64,000 nucleotides of DNA from Catellatospora methionotrophica (GCF_011297335.1 NZ_JAAOTJ010000002.1:248001-312000); one strand, 5' to 3'; positions 26,513 to 35,352 are shown, counted from the first letter of the stretch. Notes: generated by a model not told the origin, from the sequence alone. Numbers and translations: made by a program.

Positions 26513-28498
26513 TCACGCCGTACGCGATCTCGACGCGATCCGGGCGGCGGGGCGCGGCTGAGCGGTGCGCCCGGCCGGTCCGAAGTGCTGGATCACGCCC
26601 TCGCTCAACTCGTGCGGTGCCAGCGAGAGCTGCGCCGCCGCCGATTGCAGCAGCAGGTCGACGTCGCCGTGGCGCACCGCGTCGATCAGGTACGGCGCGA
26701 CGGTCCGGTAGGCGCGCACCCGAGCCTCCGGCCAGTCGGCGTGGAAGCCGTCGGGGAACGCCCTGGCCAGCGCGTGTTCGACGGCGAGCAGCGGCAGTGG
26801 CCGCTCGGCGGCCAGCAGGTCCAGCAGCGCGTCGTCGGGGCCTCGGTCGTGCAGCAGCGCGGCGATGTCCTTGTGCCCCGCCGGGGCGGTGCCCAGGACC
26901 CGCCCGTGCGGCCAGGTGACTGCCAGCGGGTAGGCCCGGTTCAGGGCTTTGACGCCCGCGCTGTCGGCGTCGAACGACATGATCAGCGACGTGTCGGGCC
27001 GGGCGTGCGCGGCCAGCAGGCCGAACTGGGCGGCGGTGAACGCGGTCCCGCACGGCGCGACGGCGATGGTGGTGACCCCGTCACCGGCCAGCCCGCGGTA
27101 GGCCAGCTGCGCGGCGATCGTGTCGGTGGGCCCCTCGACCACCACGAACTGCGCGGGAGCGCCCTGGCGGCGCAGCTGCGGGGCGAGGCCGTAGAGCAGC
27201 TCGCCCTTGCGGAACACCGGGGTCGCGGGCGTGTTGAAGAACTTGGCCCTGGTGGGCTGCCCGGAGAGGTCCCGGCCGGTGAATCCGGCGATCTGCCCGT
27301 CGGGGGTGTGGATGGGGAACATCAGCCGGTCGCGGAACAGGTCGTAGCGGCCGCCGCCGTGCAGGCGGCTCGCGGCGACCAGCCCGGCGTCGAGCATGAC
27401 CTGCTCGGAGAAGCCCAGCGAGCGCAGGTGCCGCAGCAGGGTGTCGTTGCCGGGTGGGGCGACGCCGAGCTGCCAGCCGCCGTCGGGATCGGCGGCCGCG
27501 CCGATGCCCCGCGAACGCAGGTAGGCGGCGGCGCTGCGGCTGGCGGGCAGGCGGGCGGCGTAGAAGGCGGCGGCGGCCGCGTTGGCGGCGTACAGCACGG
27601 CCAGGTGGGCGGTGTCGGAGGCGGGGACTGCCGGCGGGGCCGGTCGGCGTTGCGCCGGGACGCGGGCGGCACGCGTCGGCGGGGTCGGCGGTGCCGGGCG
27701 TACGGGCGTGGGGCGGGCGGATGCCGGGCGCTGGTCGAGTGCGCGCCGCAGCCGGGCGGTGAGGGCGTCGGCGGCCCCGATCGCCGCCGTGGCGCTGCCG
27801 ATCACGGCCTGGTCGAGGGCTGCCGGGTCGGTGACGTCGGGCCAGTGGCCGGGGCCGGGTGGCGGAGCGTCGGGTGGTTGCAGCCCGAAGCGCAGCGCGA
27901 CGATGCGGGCGGCTCCGGCGGCCTGCACGTCGCGGGCCGGTCCCGCCGACAGCATCCGGCGGGCCAGGTGGCCGACCAGGTGCCCGGCGGTCGCGGAGAT
28001 CGGCAGGTTGGCGGCCAGGTCGAGCCGGTCGCCGTCGGCGCTGGCCGCCGCCGCGAGTCCCCGGCGCAGCCGCACGGACAGTCCCGCCCGGTCGGCCAGC
28101 GCGGCCAGCGCCGCCACCACCGGCACCAGGTCGTGCGCGGGTGGCCGGGTCGGGGGCAGCGCATTGGTCTGCGCGATGTCGAACACCTTGACGACGTCGT
28201 GCGCACCGCCGGTGCCGTCCAGCGGTTGCAGCAGGGTCACGCCGCGTTCGCCGCGGCGCACATGGGCGCCGCGGGCGCGCCACTGCTCGTAGGTGGCCAG
28301 GTCAGTGGCGTGCGGGTGCTGGCGTGCGATGAGCAGGACGTCGTTGACGCCACGTCCGGGGTGGCGGGCCGCGACGGCGAGCATCCGCGCCCAGCCCTGG
28401 GCACTGGTGAGGTCCGCGGCGGCCAGTCGCAGGGTGAGCATGGTGGCGTGCAGGAGAGCACGGTTCGTGTGGTGCGTCTGCGTGGTCACGTCTCCCAC
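26513..28498 (-). CDS. ArdC-like / DnaG-like primase fusion protein (Toprim)
   Basis: A 661-residue protein. Residues about 34-93 (GWARMLAVAARHPGRGVNDV, ARQHPHATDL, GAHVRRGERGVTLLQP) resemble the N-terminal ssDNA-binding domain of ArdC/LtrC-type antirestriction proteins. After a Pro/Ala-rich linker (about 275-310), residues about 320-560 look like the DnaG catalytic core: AAAYLRSRGIG, RLMFPIHTPDGQIAGFTGR and a Toprim domain with Glu455 (VVEGPTD) and Asp510/Asp512 (SFDADSAG). The CHC2 zinc-binding domain is absent. Such fusions are usual on plasmids and integrative elements, but no relaxase, integrase or conjugation gene is nearby. GTG at 28498 is used; GTG at 28489 is an alternative. Confidence 0.75.
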   Translation of the reverse strand: MGDVTTQTHHTNRALLHATMLTLRLAAADLTSAQGWARMLAVAARHPGRGVNDVLLIARQHPHATDLATYEQWRARGAHVRRGERGVTLLQPLDGTGGAHDVVKVFDIAQTNALPPTRPPAHDLVPVVAALAALADRAGLSVRLRRGLAAAASADGDRLDLAANLPISATAGHLVGHLARRMLSAGPARDVQAAGAARIVALRFGLQPPDAPPPGPGHWPDVTDPAALDQAVIGSATAAIGAADALTARLRRALDQRPASARPTPVRPAPPTPPTRAARVPAQRRPAPPAVPASDTAHLAVLYAANAAAAAFYAARLPASRSAAAYLRSRGIGAAADPDGGWQLGVAPPGNDTLLRHLRSLGFSEQVMLDAGLVAASRLHGGGRYDLFRDRLMFPIHTPDGQIAGFTGRDLSGQPTRAKFFNTPATPVFRKGELLYGLAPQLRRQGAPAQFVVVEGPTDTIAAQLAYRGLAGDGVTTIAVAPCGTAFTAAQFGLLAAHARPDTSLIMSFDADSAGVKALNRAYPLAVTWPHGRVLGTAPAGHKDIAALLHDRGPDDALLDLLAAERPLPLLAVEHALARAFPDGFHADWPEARVRAYRTVAPYLIDAVRHGDVDLLLQSAAAQLSLAPHELSEGVIQHFGPAGRTAQPRPAARIASRSRTA

Positions 28499-28647
28499 CT
28501 GCCCGTCCGCCGAGTGCCTGCGCTGCGTCCGGCCCGCTCCCGCCCACCGAGACAGCGACTCATGTAGATGCTATGCCGAGGGTGCGACAGAACCGTCGCC
28601 TTCGCGGGCGGCGGCTGTGGAGCAGCGGCCGCGTCGCCCCTGCGGCG

Positions 28648-28653
28648 TATGGT
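28648..28653 (+). promoter_or_regulatory. candidate -10 box of a leaderless promoter
   Basis: TATGGT ends six bases before GTG 28660 and fits TANNNT. No ribosome binding site precedes that GTG. Confidence 0.45.
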
Positions 28654-28659
28654 GTCGCC

Positions 28660-29823
28660 GTGATCGAGACGGCGGTGGCGGGCGCGAACGCGCTGACAAG
28701 GCGATGGGTGTCCACGATCGACTCCGGGGCGTCGGCCGCGGTCTCCGGGGCGGGAGTGTGGCCGCTGCTGGCCTACCTCGCCCCGGCCGCCGACGGCGAC
28801 GGTCGCGACGAGCTGGCCGAGGCGGTCGGCCTGCCCCCGGATGCCGCGGCCGCTGGGGCGGCTGCCCTGGTGGAACTGCTGCGCACGGCACCCGGGCTGC
28901 GGGCCGCGATCGGCGCGTGGGTCCACCCGCGACTGGACCTGCGCGACTCGTGGCGCGACAGCCTGCCGCCGGGCACCGTGGGCACGCTCGGCGGGCAGGC
29001 CGCGCTGGACGCCTGGGTGCGCGAGCAGACCGGCGGCCTGCTCGATCGGATGCCACTGCGGATCGACCCCGAGACCCTGCTGGTGCTGGCGTCGGCGCTG
29101 GTCGCCCGGACCCGCTGGCAGGAGCCGTTCACCGACGGCGTGCTCAGGCCTGACGAGGGACCGTGGTCCGGGCAGCATCTGGCGGGCCTGCACCGGACCA
29201 CGCGGAAGCTCGACATGCTCGCCGAGTACGCCACCGCGCACGGTCCGGTCACCGTGCTGACCGTCGAGGGCTCCGACGGCATCGATGTCGACCTGGCCGT
29301 CGGCCTGCCCGGGACTCCGGCTGCCGCGGTGCTCACGGCGGGGGTCGACGCCCGGTCGGCTCGGCCGTCCAAGCACGGCTCACAGTTCGCCGAGGGCGAC
29401 ACCGCGCCGGGTGTCACCGTGGACCGCGGCTGGGCGCACGACGACGCACCACGGCTGCTGGCGAGCCTGCCCCGGTTCACGGTGACGTCGTCACACGACC
29501 TGCTCGCCGACCCCGACCTGTTCGGGCTGCGTACGGTGTCGGAGCTGAGCCGGCAGCGGCTGCCCGGGGTGAGCGACTTCCCGCTGGGTGTCGGTGCGGC
29601 GGCGCAGGACCTGACCGCGTCGTTCACGGCGGACGGGTTCGAGGCGGCGGTGGTGACCGCGTTCGGCATGCGGGCCGGCAGCGCCCCGCCGTCGGGCCGC
29701 CCGCTGCAGGTGCGGCTGCTGCTGGACCGGCCGTTCGGGTTCGTGGCCCGGCACCGCCCGTCGGGCCTGGTGCTGGTCGCGGGTTGGGTCGCGAGCGGGG
29801 AGACACCGGCGGAGTCCGAGTAG
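28660..29823 (+). CDS. serpin-family protein
   Basis: A 387-residue serpin, the usual length for the family. Clear elements are the N-terminal NALTRRW/VSGAGVWPLLAYLA region, the WVREQTGGLLDRM helix segment, LVLASALVARTRWQEPF (strand before the breach) and the C-terminal DRPFGFVARH signature. The hinge at Glu328 reads FEAAVVTAFGM, close to the small-residue hinge of inhibitory serpins but with Val-Val in place of Ala. The P1 residue cannot be assigned. No signal peptide is seen, so an intracellular role is likely. GTG at 28660 follows TATGGT at leaderless spacing; ATG 28573 is less likely. Target protease unknown. Confidence 0.85.
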   Translation: MIETAVAGANALTRRWVSTIDSGASAAVSGAGVWPLLAYLAPAADGDGRDELAEAVGLPPDAAAAGAAALVELLRTAPGLRAAIGAWVHPRLDLRDSWRDSLPPGTVGTLGGQAALDAWVREQTGGLLDRMPLRIDPETLLVLASALVARTRWQEPFTDGVLRPDEGPWSGQHLAGLHRTTRKLDMLAEYATAHGPVTVLTVEGSDGIDVDLAVGLPGTPAAAVLTAGVDARSARPSKHGSQFAEGDTAPGVTVDRGWAHDDAPRLLASLPRFTVTSSHDLLADPDLFGLRTVSELSRQRLPGVSDFPLGVGAAAQDLTASFTADGFEAAVVTAFGMRAGSAPPSGRPLQVRLLLDRPFGFVARHRPSGLVLVAGWVASGETPAESE

Positions 29824-29832
29824 TGCGCCCGG

Positions 29833-29869
29833 CGCGGACGGACCCGCAGTGGCGTCGGGTCCGTCCGCG
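29833..29869. terminator. bidirectional terminator between serpin and regulator genes
   Basis: CGCGGACGGACCCG (29833-29846) pairs perfectly with CGGGTCCGTCCGCG (29856-29869), 14 bp with a 9-base loop. It lies between two convergent stop codons at 29823 and 29878. Confidence 0.82.
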
Positions 29870-29877
29870 TCCGATGG

Positions 29878-30201
29878 TCAGCGCTCGGCGGGCGAGGCCG
29901 CCTCGACCTGCTGGATGAGCAGTTTGAGGTGGGCGATCTCGTCGCGCAGGGCGGTCTGCCCGGCCGGGGTGAGCGTGACCCAGGTGCGGGGGCGCTTGCC
30001 CTCGTACCCCTTCTCGATCTGGATCAGCTCGGCCTTCTCCAGGACGGTCAGGTGCTGGCCGAGGTTGCCGGCGGTCAGCTGCAGGGTGGTGCGCAGGAAA
30101 CCGAACTCCACCTGGCGGGCCTGCTGGGCGATGGCCAGGATGCCCAGCCTGACGCGCTGGTGGACGACGTCGTCGAGGCTGTTGGTGGGGTGGTCGGTCA
30201 T
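29878..30201 (-). CDS. winged-helix transcriptional regulator
   Basis: A 107-residue single-domain winged-helix protein of the ArsR/MarR-like class. The sequence VRLGILAIAQQARQVEFGFL, then LTAGNLGQHLTVLEKAELIQ and KRPRTWVTLTPAGQTALRDE gives the recognition helix and wing. ATG at 30201 overlaps the stop of the membrane-protein gene by one base (TGATG), so the two are translationally coupled. Such pairs often form one-component stress or membrane-status switches; the signal is unknown. The open frame to 30459 is rejected. Confidence 0.82.
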   Translation of the reverse strand: MTDHPTNSLDDVVHQRVRLGILAIAQQARQVEFGFLRTTLQLTAGNLGQHLTVLEKAELIQIEKGYEGKRPRTWVTLTPAGQTALRDEIAHLKLLIQQVEAASPAER

Positions 30202-30932
30202 CACGGCTGGACCTCGGCGGCGGGCCGGAACAGGGCGAACGCGGCCGCGCCCAGCAGCAGCGCGGCGGCCGGGACCAGCAGGTGCGGCAGGAAGAACCAC
30301 GGCGACGACGAGTGGATGAACCGGCTGCTCTCGGCCACCACGATGACCAGGTAGCCGACGCTGTACGCCGCCAGGGCCCCGTTCCGCTCGACCCAGGCGA
30401 GCACCAGCAGTGCCAGCCCGATCACCGCGATGGGGCTGGCGAAGCCGTTGACCAGCCACGCGGCGGGGCTGAGCGCGATGTCGGCCGCGTCGACGGCGAA
30501 CGGGTCGGCGGGCACGGGCAGCAGCGGCTGGTACGCCTGCCAGACCGACACGGCCGCCATGGCGAGGGCCAGCGCGACGCCGGTGATGACGTAGGGCCGG
30601 ATGGGGGTGCCGATGCCGCGCCGCCGGGACTGGCGGACGTAGAAGCCCGCGATCACCCCGTACGCCAGCACCAGCGCGAGCGTCCAGTAGCCGAGCTCGA
30701 CCGGGTGGGGTGTCATGCAGACGGTCTGCCCTGGCTGGGAGCGGCAGGTGCCGAACAGGTCGACGAACGGGGCGTACCGGTAGACGGGTATCGCGACCAG
30801 GGTGACCGCCGCGAAGACCAGCAGCGGGAACCAGGTGCCCCGCTGCGCGACACGGACCTGGCGGGTCAGCTCGCGCACGGCGGCCAGCAGGTCGTGAGGG
30901 CTGTCCGTCGGCGAGACGGATTCGTGTGTCAT
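30201..30932 (-). CDS. hypothetical multi-pass membrane protein
   Basis: A 243-residue integral membrane protein of unknown family. A cytosolic N-terminal helix (residues 1-33, VRELTRQVRVAQRG) precedes about six hydrophobic segments near 34-52, 80-97, 113-132, 160-175, 178-195 and 210-235. A short extracytoplasmic loop has two cysteines (FGTCRSQPGQTVCMTP) that could form a disulfide. It is co-transcribed with the winged-helix regulator and may be its target or sensor. The gene is divergent from the NACHT gene. Confidence 0.7.
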   Translation of the reverse strand: MTHESVSPTDSPHDLLAAVRELTRQVRVAQRGTWFPLLVFAAVTLVAIPVYRYAPFVDLFGTCRSQPGQTVCMTPHPVELGYWTLALVLAYGVIAGFYVRQSRRRGIGTPIRPYVITGVALALAMAAVSVWQAYQPLLPVPADPFAVDAADIALSPAAWLVNGFASPIAVIGLALLVLAWVERNGALAAYSVGYLVIVVAESSRFIHSSSPWFFLPHLLVPAAALLLGAAAFALFRPAAEVQP

Positions 30933-31045
30933 GCAGTTAGCTTTGCATTACAGACCTGTCTGCGCAAGGGGCCGTTCTGGCGCGGCCGGCCGGACGGGCC
31001 GACTCGTTCGGCTGACCGCCGGACGTGCCACTTGTCCGCGTATCT

Positions 31046-31051
31046 CAGACT
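31046..31051 (+). promoter_or_regulatory. candidate -10 box of a leaderless promoter
   Basis: CAGACT ends six bases before GTG 31058, in the 92-bp region divergent from the membrane-protein gene. It matches A at position 2 and T at position 6. Confidence 0.4.
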
Positions 31052-31057
31052 GTCGAT

Positions 31058-33508
31058 GTGCGACCTACTGATGAGCGGCGACGGCTGCGCTGGCTGGCCG
31101 CCGCCGGGGCCACCGGCGTCGCCTCGGCGGCCGTCTTCGCCGGGCTGGTGTGGTTCCTGCTGCGCGAGGGCCGGGAGAACGCCGACCAGTGGGCGAGCAT
31201 CTTCGCGCTCCCGCTGACCTGGGTCGTCACGACCGGAGCGATGGTGGCGTGGATGCTGCGGCGGGCCTCGCACCGGCCGCAGCCCGACGAGGTGGCGCTG
31301 GCCCGGCTGCGCCGTGTCGTGAACCTGACCTGGTCCCGCGAGCTCGCGGCGCGCACGCTGCACCTGCCCCGGCCGCTGCACGTGGGCTGGCGGCTGACCG
31401 AGACGCCCGGCGTGCAGGCCGCGGGCGTGCTCCGGCTGGCCGGCGCCGACGAGCGCACCAGGCCCGTGCCGTGGGGCAGCGCGGCCGGATCGCCGGGCGA
31501 GGACCTGCTCACCGTGCTGAACCATCCGCACGTGCGGCACGTGGTCGTGCTCGGCCGTCCGGGAGCGGGCAAGTCGACCACGGCACTGCTGTTCGTCGCG
31601 GCGGCCACCGCGCCCGACCATGCCGGAGCGGTTCCCGTGCCGCTGTCGATCGCCGCGTGGGATCCGGCGGCAGGCGGTCTGGAGAGCTGGGTCGTACGCC
31701 AGATCGCCGAGGAGTATCCGCAGGTCAGCGCTGCCGAGGCGGAGCACCTGGTCGAGCGGCGGCTGATCGTGCCGGTGCTCGACGGCCTCGACGAGCTGCC
31801 CGTGCGCAGCCGTGAACTGGCCCTGCACGAGCTGGAGACCTCGGCCGGGGCGGGACTGCGCGCGGTGCTGACCTCGCGGACCGACGAGTTTCGCGAGATC
31901 GTCGAACGCCAGGGGGTGCTGCCCCAGGCGATCGTGGTCGACATGGAGCCGGTGTCGGTGCCCGACGCCACGACCTACCTCGGCGAGCGGGAGCCGACCG
32001 ACAGCACCCGCTGGTCCGGGCTGACCGGGCGGATGGCCGAGCAGCCCACGGGTCCGGTAGCGGCCGCGCTGGCCACCCCGTTGATGATCTCGATGGCGCG
32101 GCAGGCCTACCGGGCGCCGGGCACGAGTCCGTCGGACCTGCTGACCCTGCCGTCGGAGGAGCAGATCCGCAGCCGGGTGCTGAGCCGGTTCCTGCCGTCG
32201 GTGTACGGCTCGGAGCCCGCCGCGGCCCGCGCGGGCCGGTGGCTGTCCCTGCTCAGCCGCCGCCTGCCGGCCCAGCCCGGCGACCCGAACCTGCACTGGT
32301 GGCGGCTGGCCCGGCTGGTGCCCCGGCCCGTGCTCGTGCTGCTGGCCGCGCTCCAGCTGGCGGTGCTCTGCGCGGTGCCCGGCGCGCTGCTCACGCTGCT
32401 GGAGGACCCGCGGGACGCGCTGCTCGGGGCTGCCCAGACCGGCGTCGTCGGCCTGTTCCTGGGCACGGTCGTCGGCGTCGGGATGGTCCGTACGGTGTGG
32501 TCGCCGGACCGGCCGCAGCGGCACCCGCTCGTCCGCGCGGCCCGGACGGTGCTGGCCGAGGCGTTCACGGTCGCGGCCGTCCTGTCGGCGGCCCTGCTGG
32601 CCGTGCTGCTCGTCGTGGCACGGTATGAACCGGACGCCGCCGCGCGGCTGGCCGCGGTGCTCGCCGACGCGGTCCGCCGCCCGGACCTGGCGATGGTCAC
32701 CAGCGACGACCCGTACAGCATCGTCGTGCCGTACCTGTTCATCATCGTGGCGCTGCTGGTGTTCGTCCGGGCGGTCACGGCGGGCCAGGCCGGAGCACCG
32801 CGCCGGATCGTGCCGCGCCTGCGGCGGCTGCCCGCCAGCCTGGTGCTGGGTCTGGCGGTCGGCCTCGCCATCGCCGTTCCGTCGATCGCGGCGTTCTTCG
32901 CCGGTGACGCGGTCGAGGTGGCGGTCATGGCACCGGTGGTCGCGGGCCTCGCCGCGGCGCTGGCCGTGCCGATCGGGATCGGGCGCTGGCTCAGCGGCTC
33001 GGCGAACCGGCTGGAGGAGGCCGTCTCACCCGCCTCGGTGCTGCGCCGGGACCTGATGGCCTCGGTGGTCGCGGCGCTCGGCACCGGCCTGTCGGTGGCC
33101 GCCGCGATCACCCTGCTGCTGTCGCTGGACGGCGAGCTGGTGCTCGGACTGTTCCTCGCGGCCGCTGTCGGCGTCGGCGTGACGCTGCTGGCCTTCCTGA
33201 GCGCCAGTTCGGCGTGGTGGGCGTACGCCACGGCGTGTGGCTGGCTGTGGCTGACCCGCAGGCTGCCGCTGCGGCTGATGCGGTTCCTGCGGTCCGCGCA
33301 GCGGCTGGGCGTGCTGCGCCAGGCCGGTGCCGCCTACCAGATCCGCCACGACCTGCTGCGGCGGCACCTGGACGGGTACGCCGACGCGCCCGGTCCCGCC
33401 CGGCCGCCCGGGGTGCGGGCGTTCCTGTCGCGACACGCTCTGACACTGCTCGGCCTGGCGTCGATCGCGGCGCTGGCGGTCACGGTCGCCGGTCTCGACT
33501 CCCGATGA
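31058..33508 (+). CDS. membrane-bound NACHT-domain NTPase
   Basis: An 816-residue STAND NTPase with membrane anchors at both ends. Two N-terminal hydrophobic segments (about 13-35 and 47-65) are followed by a NACHT domain with Walker A LGRPGAGKST (Lys172), Walker B VPVLDGLDELP (Asp242 and following acidic residues) and LTSRTDEFREI. From about residue 425 there are six to eight hydrophobic segments and a final C-terminal one. No known effector or sensor repeat is visible. NACHT proteins of bacteria include phage-defence proteins and regulators; which applies is unknown. GTG at 31058 fits a leaderless -10; GTG at 31025 would add 11 residues. Confidence 0.83.
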   Translation: MRPTDERRRLRWLAAAGATGVASAAVFAGLVWFLLREGRENADQWASIFALPLTWVVTTGAMVAWMLRRASHRPQPDEVALARLRRVVNLTWSRELAARTLHLPRPLHVGWRLTETPGVQAAGVLRLAGADERTRPVPWGSAAGSPGEDLLTVLNHPHVRHVVVLGRPGAGKSTTALLFVAAATAPDHAGAVPVPLSIAAWDPAAGGLESWVVRQIAEEYPQVSAAEAEHLVERRLIVPVLDGLDELPVRSRELALHELETSAGAGLRAVLTSRTDEFREIVERQGVLPQAIVVDMEPVSVPDATTYLGEREPTDSTRWSGLTGRMAEQPTGPVAAALATPLMISMARQAYRAPGTSPSDLLTLPSEEQIRSRVLSRFLPSVYGSEPAAARAGRWLSLLSRRLPAQPGDPNLHWWRLARLVPRPVLVLLAALQLAVLCAVPGALLTLLEDPRDALLGAAQTGVVGLFLGTVVGVGMVRTVWSPDRPQRHPLVRAARTVLAEAFTVAAVLSAALLAVLLVVARYEPDAAARLAAVLADAVRRPDLAMVTSDDPYSIVVPYLFIIVALLVFVRAVTAGQAGAPRRIVPRLRRLPASLVLGLAVGLAIAVPSIAAFFAGDAVEVAVMAPVVAGLAAALAVPIGIGRWLSGSANRLEEAVSPASVLRRDLMASVVAALGTGLSVAAAITLLLSLDGELVLGLFLAAAVGVGVTLLAFLSASSAWWAYATACGWLWLTRRLPLRLMRFLRSAQRLGVLRQAGAAYQIRHDLLRRHLDGYADAPGPARPPGVRAFLSRHALTLLGLASIAALAVTVAGLDSR

Positions 33509-33625
33509 GCCCGCCGATCGGCATCGGAGATCGGCCCCGAAACATGTTGGAAAACTGCCCGGAATGGCTGCGCAAAGACAGTAGTGACAAACAAATCAAT
33601 CACTGGTCTTTGCTGCGTACTCCGT

Positions 33626-33631
33626 TATGCT
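33626..33631 (+). promoter_or_regulatory. candidate -10 box in the glnR upstream region
   Basis: The 221-bp region 33509-33729 has no gene and includes an AT-rich tract (about 33575-33635). TATGCT fits TANNNT and lies about 100 bases before glnR, implying a long untranslated leader. No clear GlnR box was recognised. Confidence 0.3.
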
Positions 33632-33729
33632 CATGCCTTATCCGCCCGTCAGCGACGCCGGGACCGAACGGGCACCGCATCCCCCGCGCAGGCCCGATCG
33701 GCGAGATTCGCGAGTGACGGAGGCGTTCC

Positions 33730-34476
33730 GTGGAAATCCTGCTCCTGGTGACCGCACGTGCCGGTGAACCATCGGCCGTGCTGCCCTCGATCGACCTGCT
33801 CCCGCACTCCGTGCGCACCGCTCCGCGCGACGTGCGCACCCTGGTGTCGACCCCCAGCCCCGACGCCGTCCTGATCGACGCGCGCACCGAACTGTCCGAG
33901 GCCCGTGCGACCTGCCGGATGCTGCACGCGACCGGCATCGGCGTGCCGCTGATCGCCGTGGTCACCGAGGCCGGGCTGGTCGCGATCAACGCCGACTGGG
34001 GCGTCGACGACGTCATCCTCGCCACCGCCGGTCCCGCCGAGGTCGAGGCGCGGCTGCGGGTGGCGACCGGCCGCCTGAACTCCGCAGCGGCGGCTGCCGG
34101 CGGCGTGATCCGGGGCGGCGAGCTGACCATCGACCCCGACACGTACGCGGCCAAGCTCAAGGGACGCCACCTCGATCTCACGTACAAGGAGTTCGAGCTG
34201 TTGAAGTTCCTGGCCCAGCACCCGGGCCGGGTGTTCACCCGCGACCAGCTGCTGCGCGAGGTGTGGGGCTACGACTACTTCGGCGGCACCCGCACCGTCG
34301 ACGTGCACGTGCGCCGCCTGCGCGCCAAACTCGGCTCCGAGTACGAGGCGATGATCGGCACCGTCCGCCAGGTCGGCTACAAGTTCGTGCTCCCGTCCTC
34401 GCGCCCGCAGTTCTCGGACGCGGGCGATTCCAGCCTCGCCGACGCGCTGCTGGTCGACCTCAACCTGGCCGGCTGA
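33730..34476 (+). CDS. glnR: GlnR-type nitrogen-response regulator
   Basis: A 248-residue OmpR/PhoB-type orphan response regulator matching actinobacterial GlnR, the global activator/repressor of nitrogen assimilation genes. The receiver domain has the GlnR form [20 protein letters not shown], with Asp50 in DAVLID and the segment [20 protein letters not shown] then [11 protein letters not shown]. The C-terminal winged helix reads [40 protein letters not shown] and [15 protein letters not shown]. The usual acidic pocket of phosphorylated receivers is not seen, consistent with GlnR working without a partner kinase. GTG start has GGAGG six bases upstream. No nitrogen-assimilation gene adjoins it. 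Confidence 0.9.
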   Translation: MEILLLVTARAGEPSAVLPSIDLLPHSVRTAPRDVRTLVSTPSPDAVLIDARTELSEARATCRMLHATGIGVPLIAVVTEAGLVAINADWGVDDVILATAGPAEVEARLRVATGRLNSAAAAAGGVIRGGELTIDPDTYAAKLKGRHLDLTYKEFELLKFLAQHPGRVFTRDQLLREVWGYDYFGGTRTVDVHVRRLRAKLGSEYEAMIGTVRQVGYKFVLPSSRPQFSDAGDSSLADALLVDLNLAG

Positions 34477-34524
34477 CACCGCCGGCCGGGTAGCCCCGCC
34501 GGGTGAGGTCCGTGCCGTCGCGCG

Positions 34525-35352
34525 GTGACGGGCATTCGACGTCGCGGTAACCGGGTCGGCGTGCGATCGTTGCCATCACACGTGGCCCCTGAAATCGCAC
34601 AGCACCCCAGCGGCCGGTACGCCGTCCCGGACGTCCCGGCGTATCTCGACGCCTGCGACACGGTCGAGCTGAAGGCCGTCCTGGCCGAGTCGGAGGGCAG
34701 CCGGGCGGCGCACTCGCTGGGCTTCGACCTGGCCGGTGTGCTGACCAGGCAGGTCTACTACCTGGACACGCCCGGTCTGGCGCTGGAGGCGGCCGGGGTG
34801 ATCGTGCGGGTCCGGCGCACCGGTGACGCCGGTGCCGACACGACGGTGCGCATCCGCCCGGCCGACCCCGCCGCGCTCGAACCGGAGCTGCGCCGCCGCA
34901 AGGGCTTCAACGTCGAGCTGGACATGGGCCCCGACGGCTTCGTCTGCTCGGCGTCGCTGAAGACCCGGCTCGCCGGGGCGACGGTGGTGGCGGCGGCTAC
35001 GGGCCGGGCATCGCCGGGGGCGCTGTTCACGCCGCGGCAGCGGCGGCTGTTCCAGGCGTACGCCCCGGTCGGCATGGCCCTGGACGGGCTCTGCCTGTTC
35101 GGCCCGGTGCGGGTGCAGCGGCTGGCGGGCACGGCCCGTGGCTGGCAGCACCCGCTGACGGTGCAGATGTGGGAGTTCCCGGCCGAGCCGGTGGTGGAGC
35201 TGTCGAGCAAGGTCGCCGCGGCGGACGCGGCGGCGGCCGTGGCGCGGTGGCCGTCGTTCCTGGACCTGCACCGGGTGATCCCGAGGCTGTTCCGGCACAC
35301 GAAGGCGCAGACGGCCCTGCGCGCTTCGGCGCCACGGCCCGCCTTTGGATGA
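34525..35352 (+). CDS. CYTH-like domain protein
   Basis: A protein of up to 275 residues. The stretch VELKAVLAESEGSRAAH, then TRQVYYLDTPGLALEAAGVI and VRVRRTGDAGADTTVRIRP resembles the CYTH (triphosphate tunnel) fold, followed by an ELRRRKGFNVELDMG segment and a helical C-terminus. The full ExExK signature is not present, so catalytic activity is uncertain. The start is unclear: GTG 34525, 34561 and 34582 are possible, and none has a good ribosome binding site. It lies 48 bases after glnR in the same direction. Confidence 0.6.
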   Translation: MTGIRRRGNRVGVRSLPSHVAPEIAQHPSGRYAVPDVPAYLDACDTVELKAVLAESEGSRAAHSLGFDLAGVLTRQVYYLDTPGLALEAAGVIVRVRRTGDAGADTTVRIRPADPAALEPELRRRKGFNVELDMGPDGFVCSASLKTRLAGATVVAAATGRASPGALFTPRQRRLFQAYAPVGMALDGLCLFGPVRVQRLAGTARGWQHPLTVQMWEFPAEPVVELSSKVAAADAAAAVARWPSFLDLHRVIPRLFRHTKAQTALRASAPRPAFG

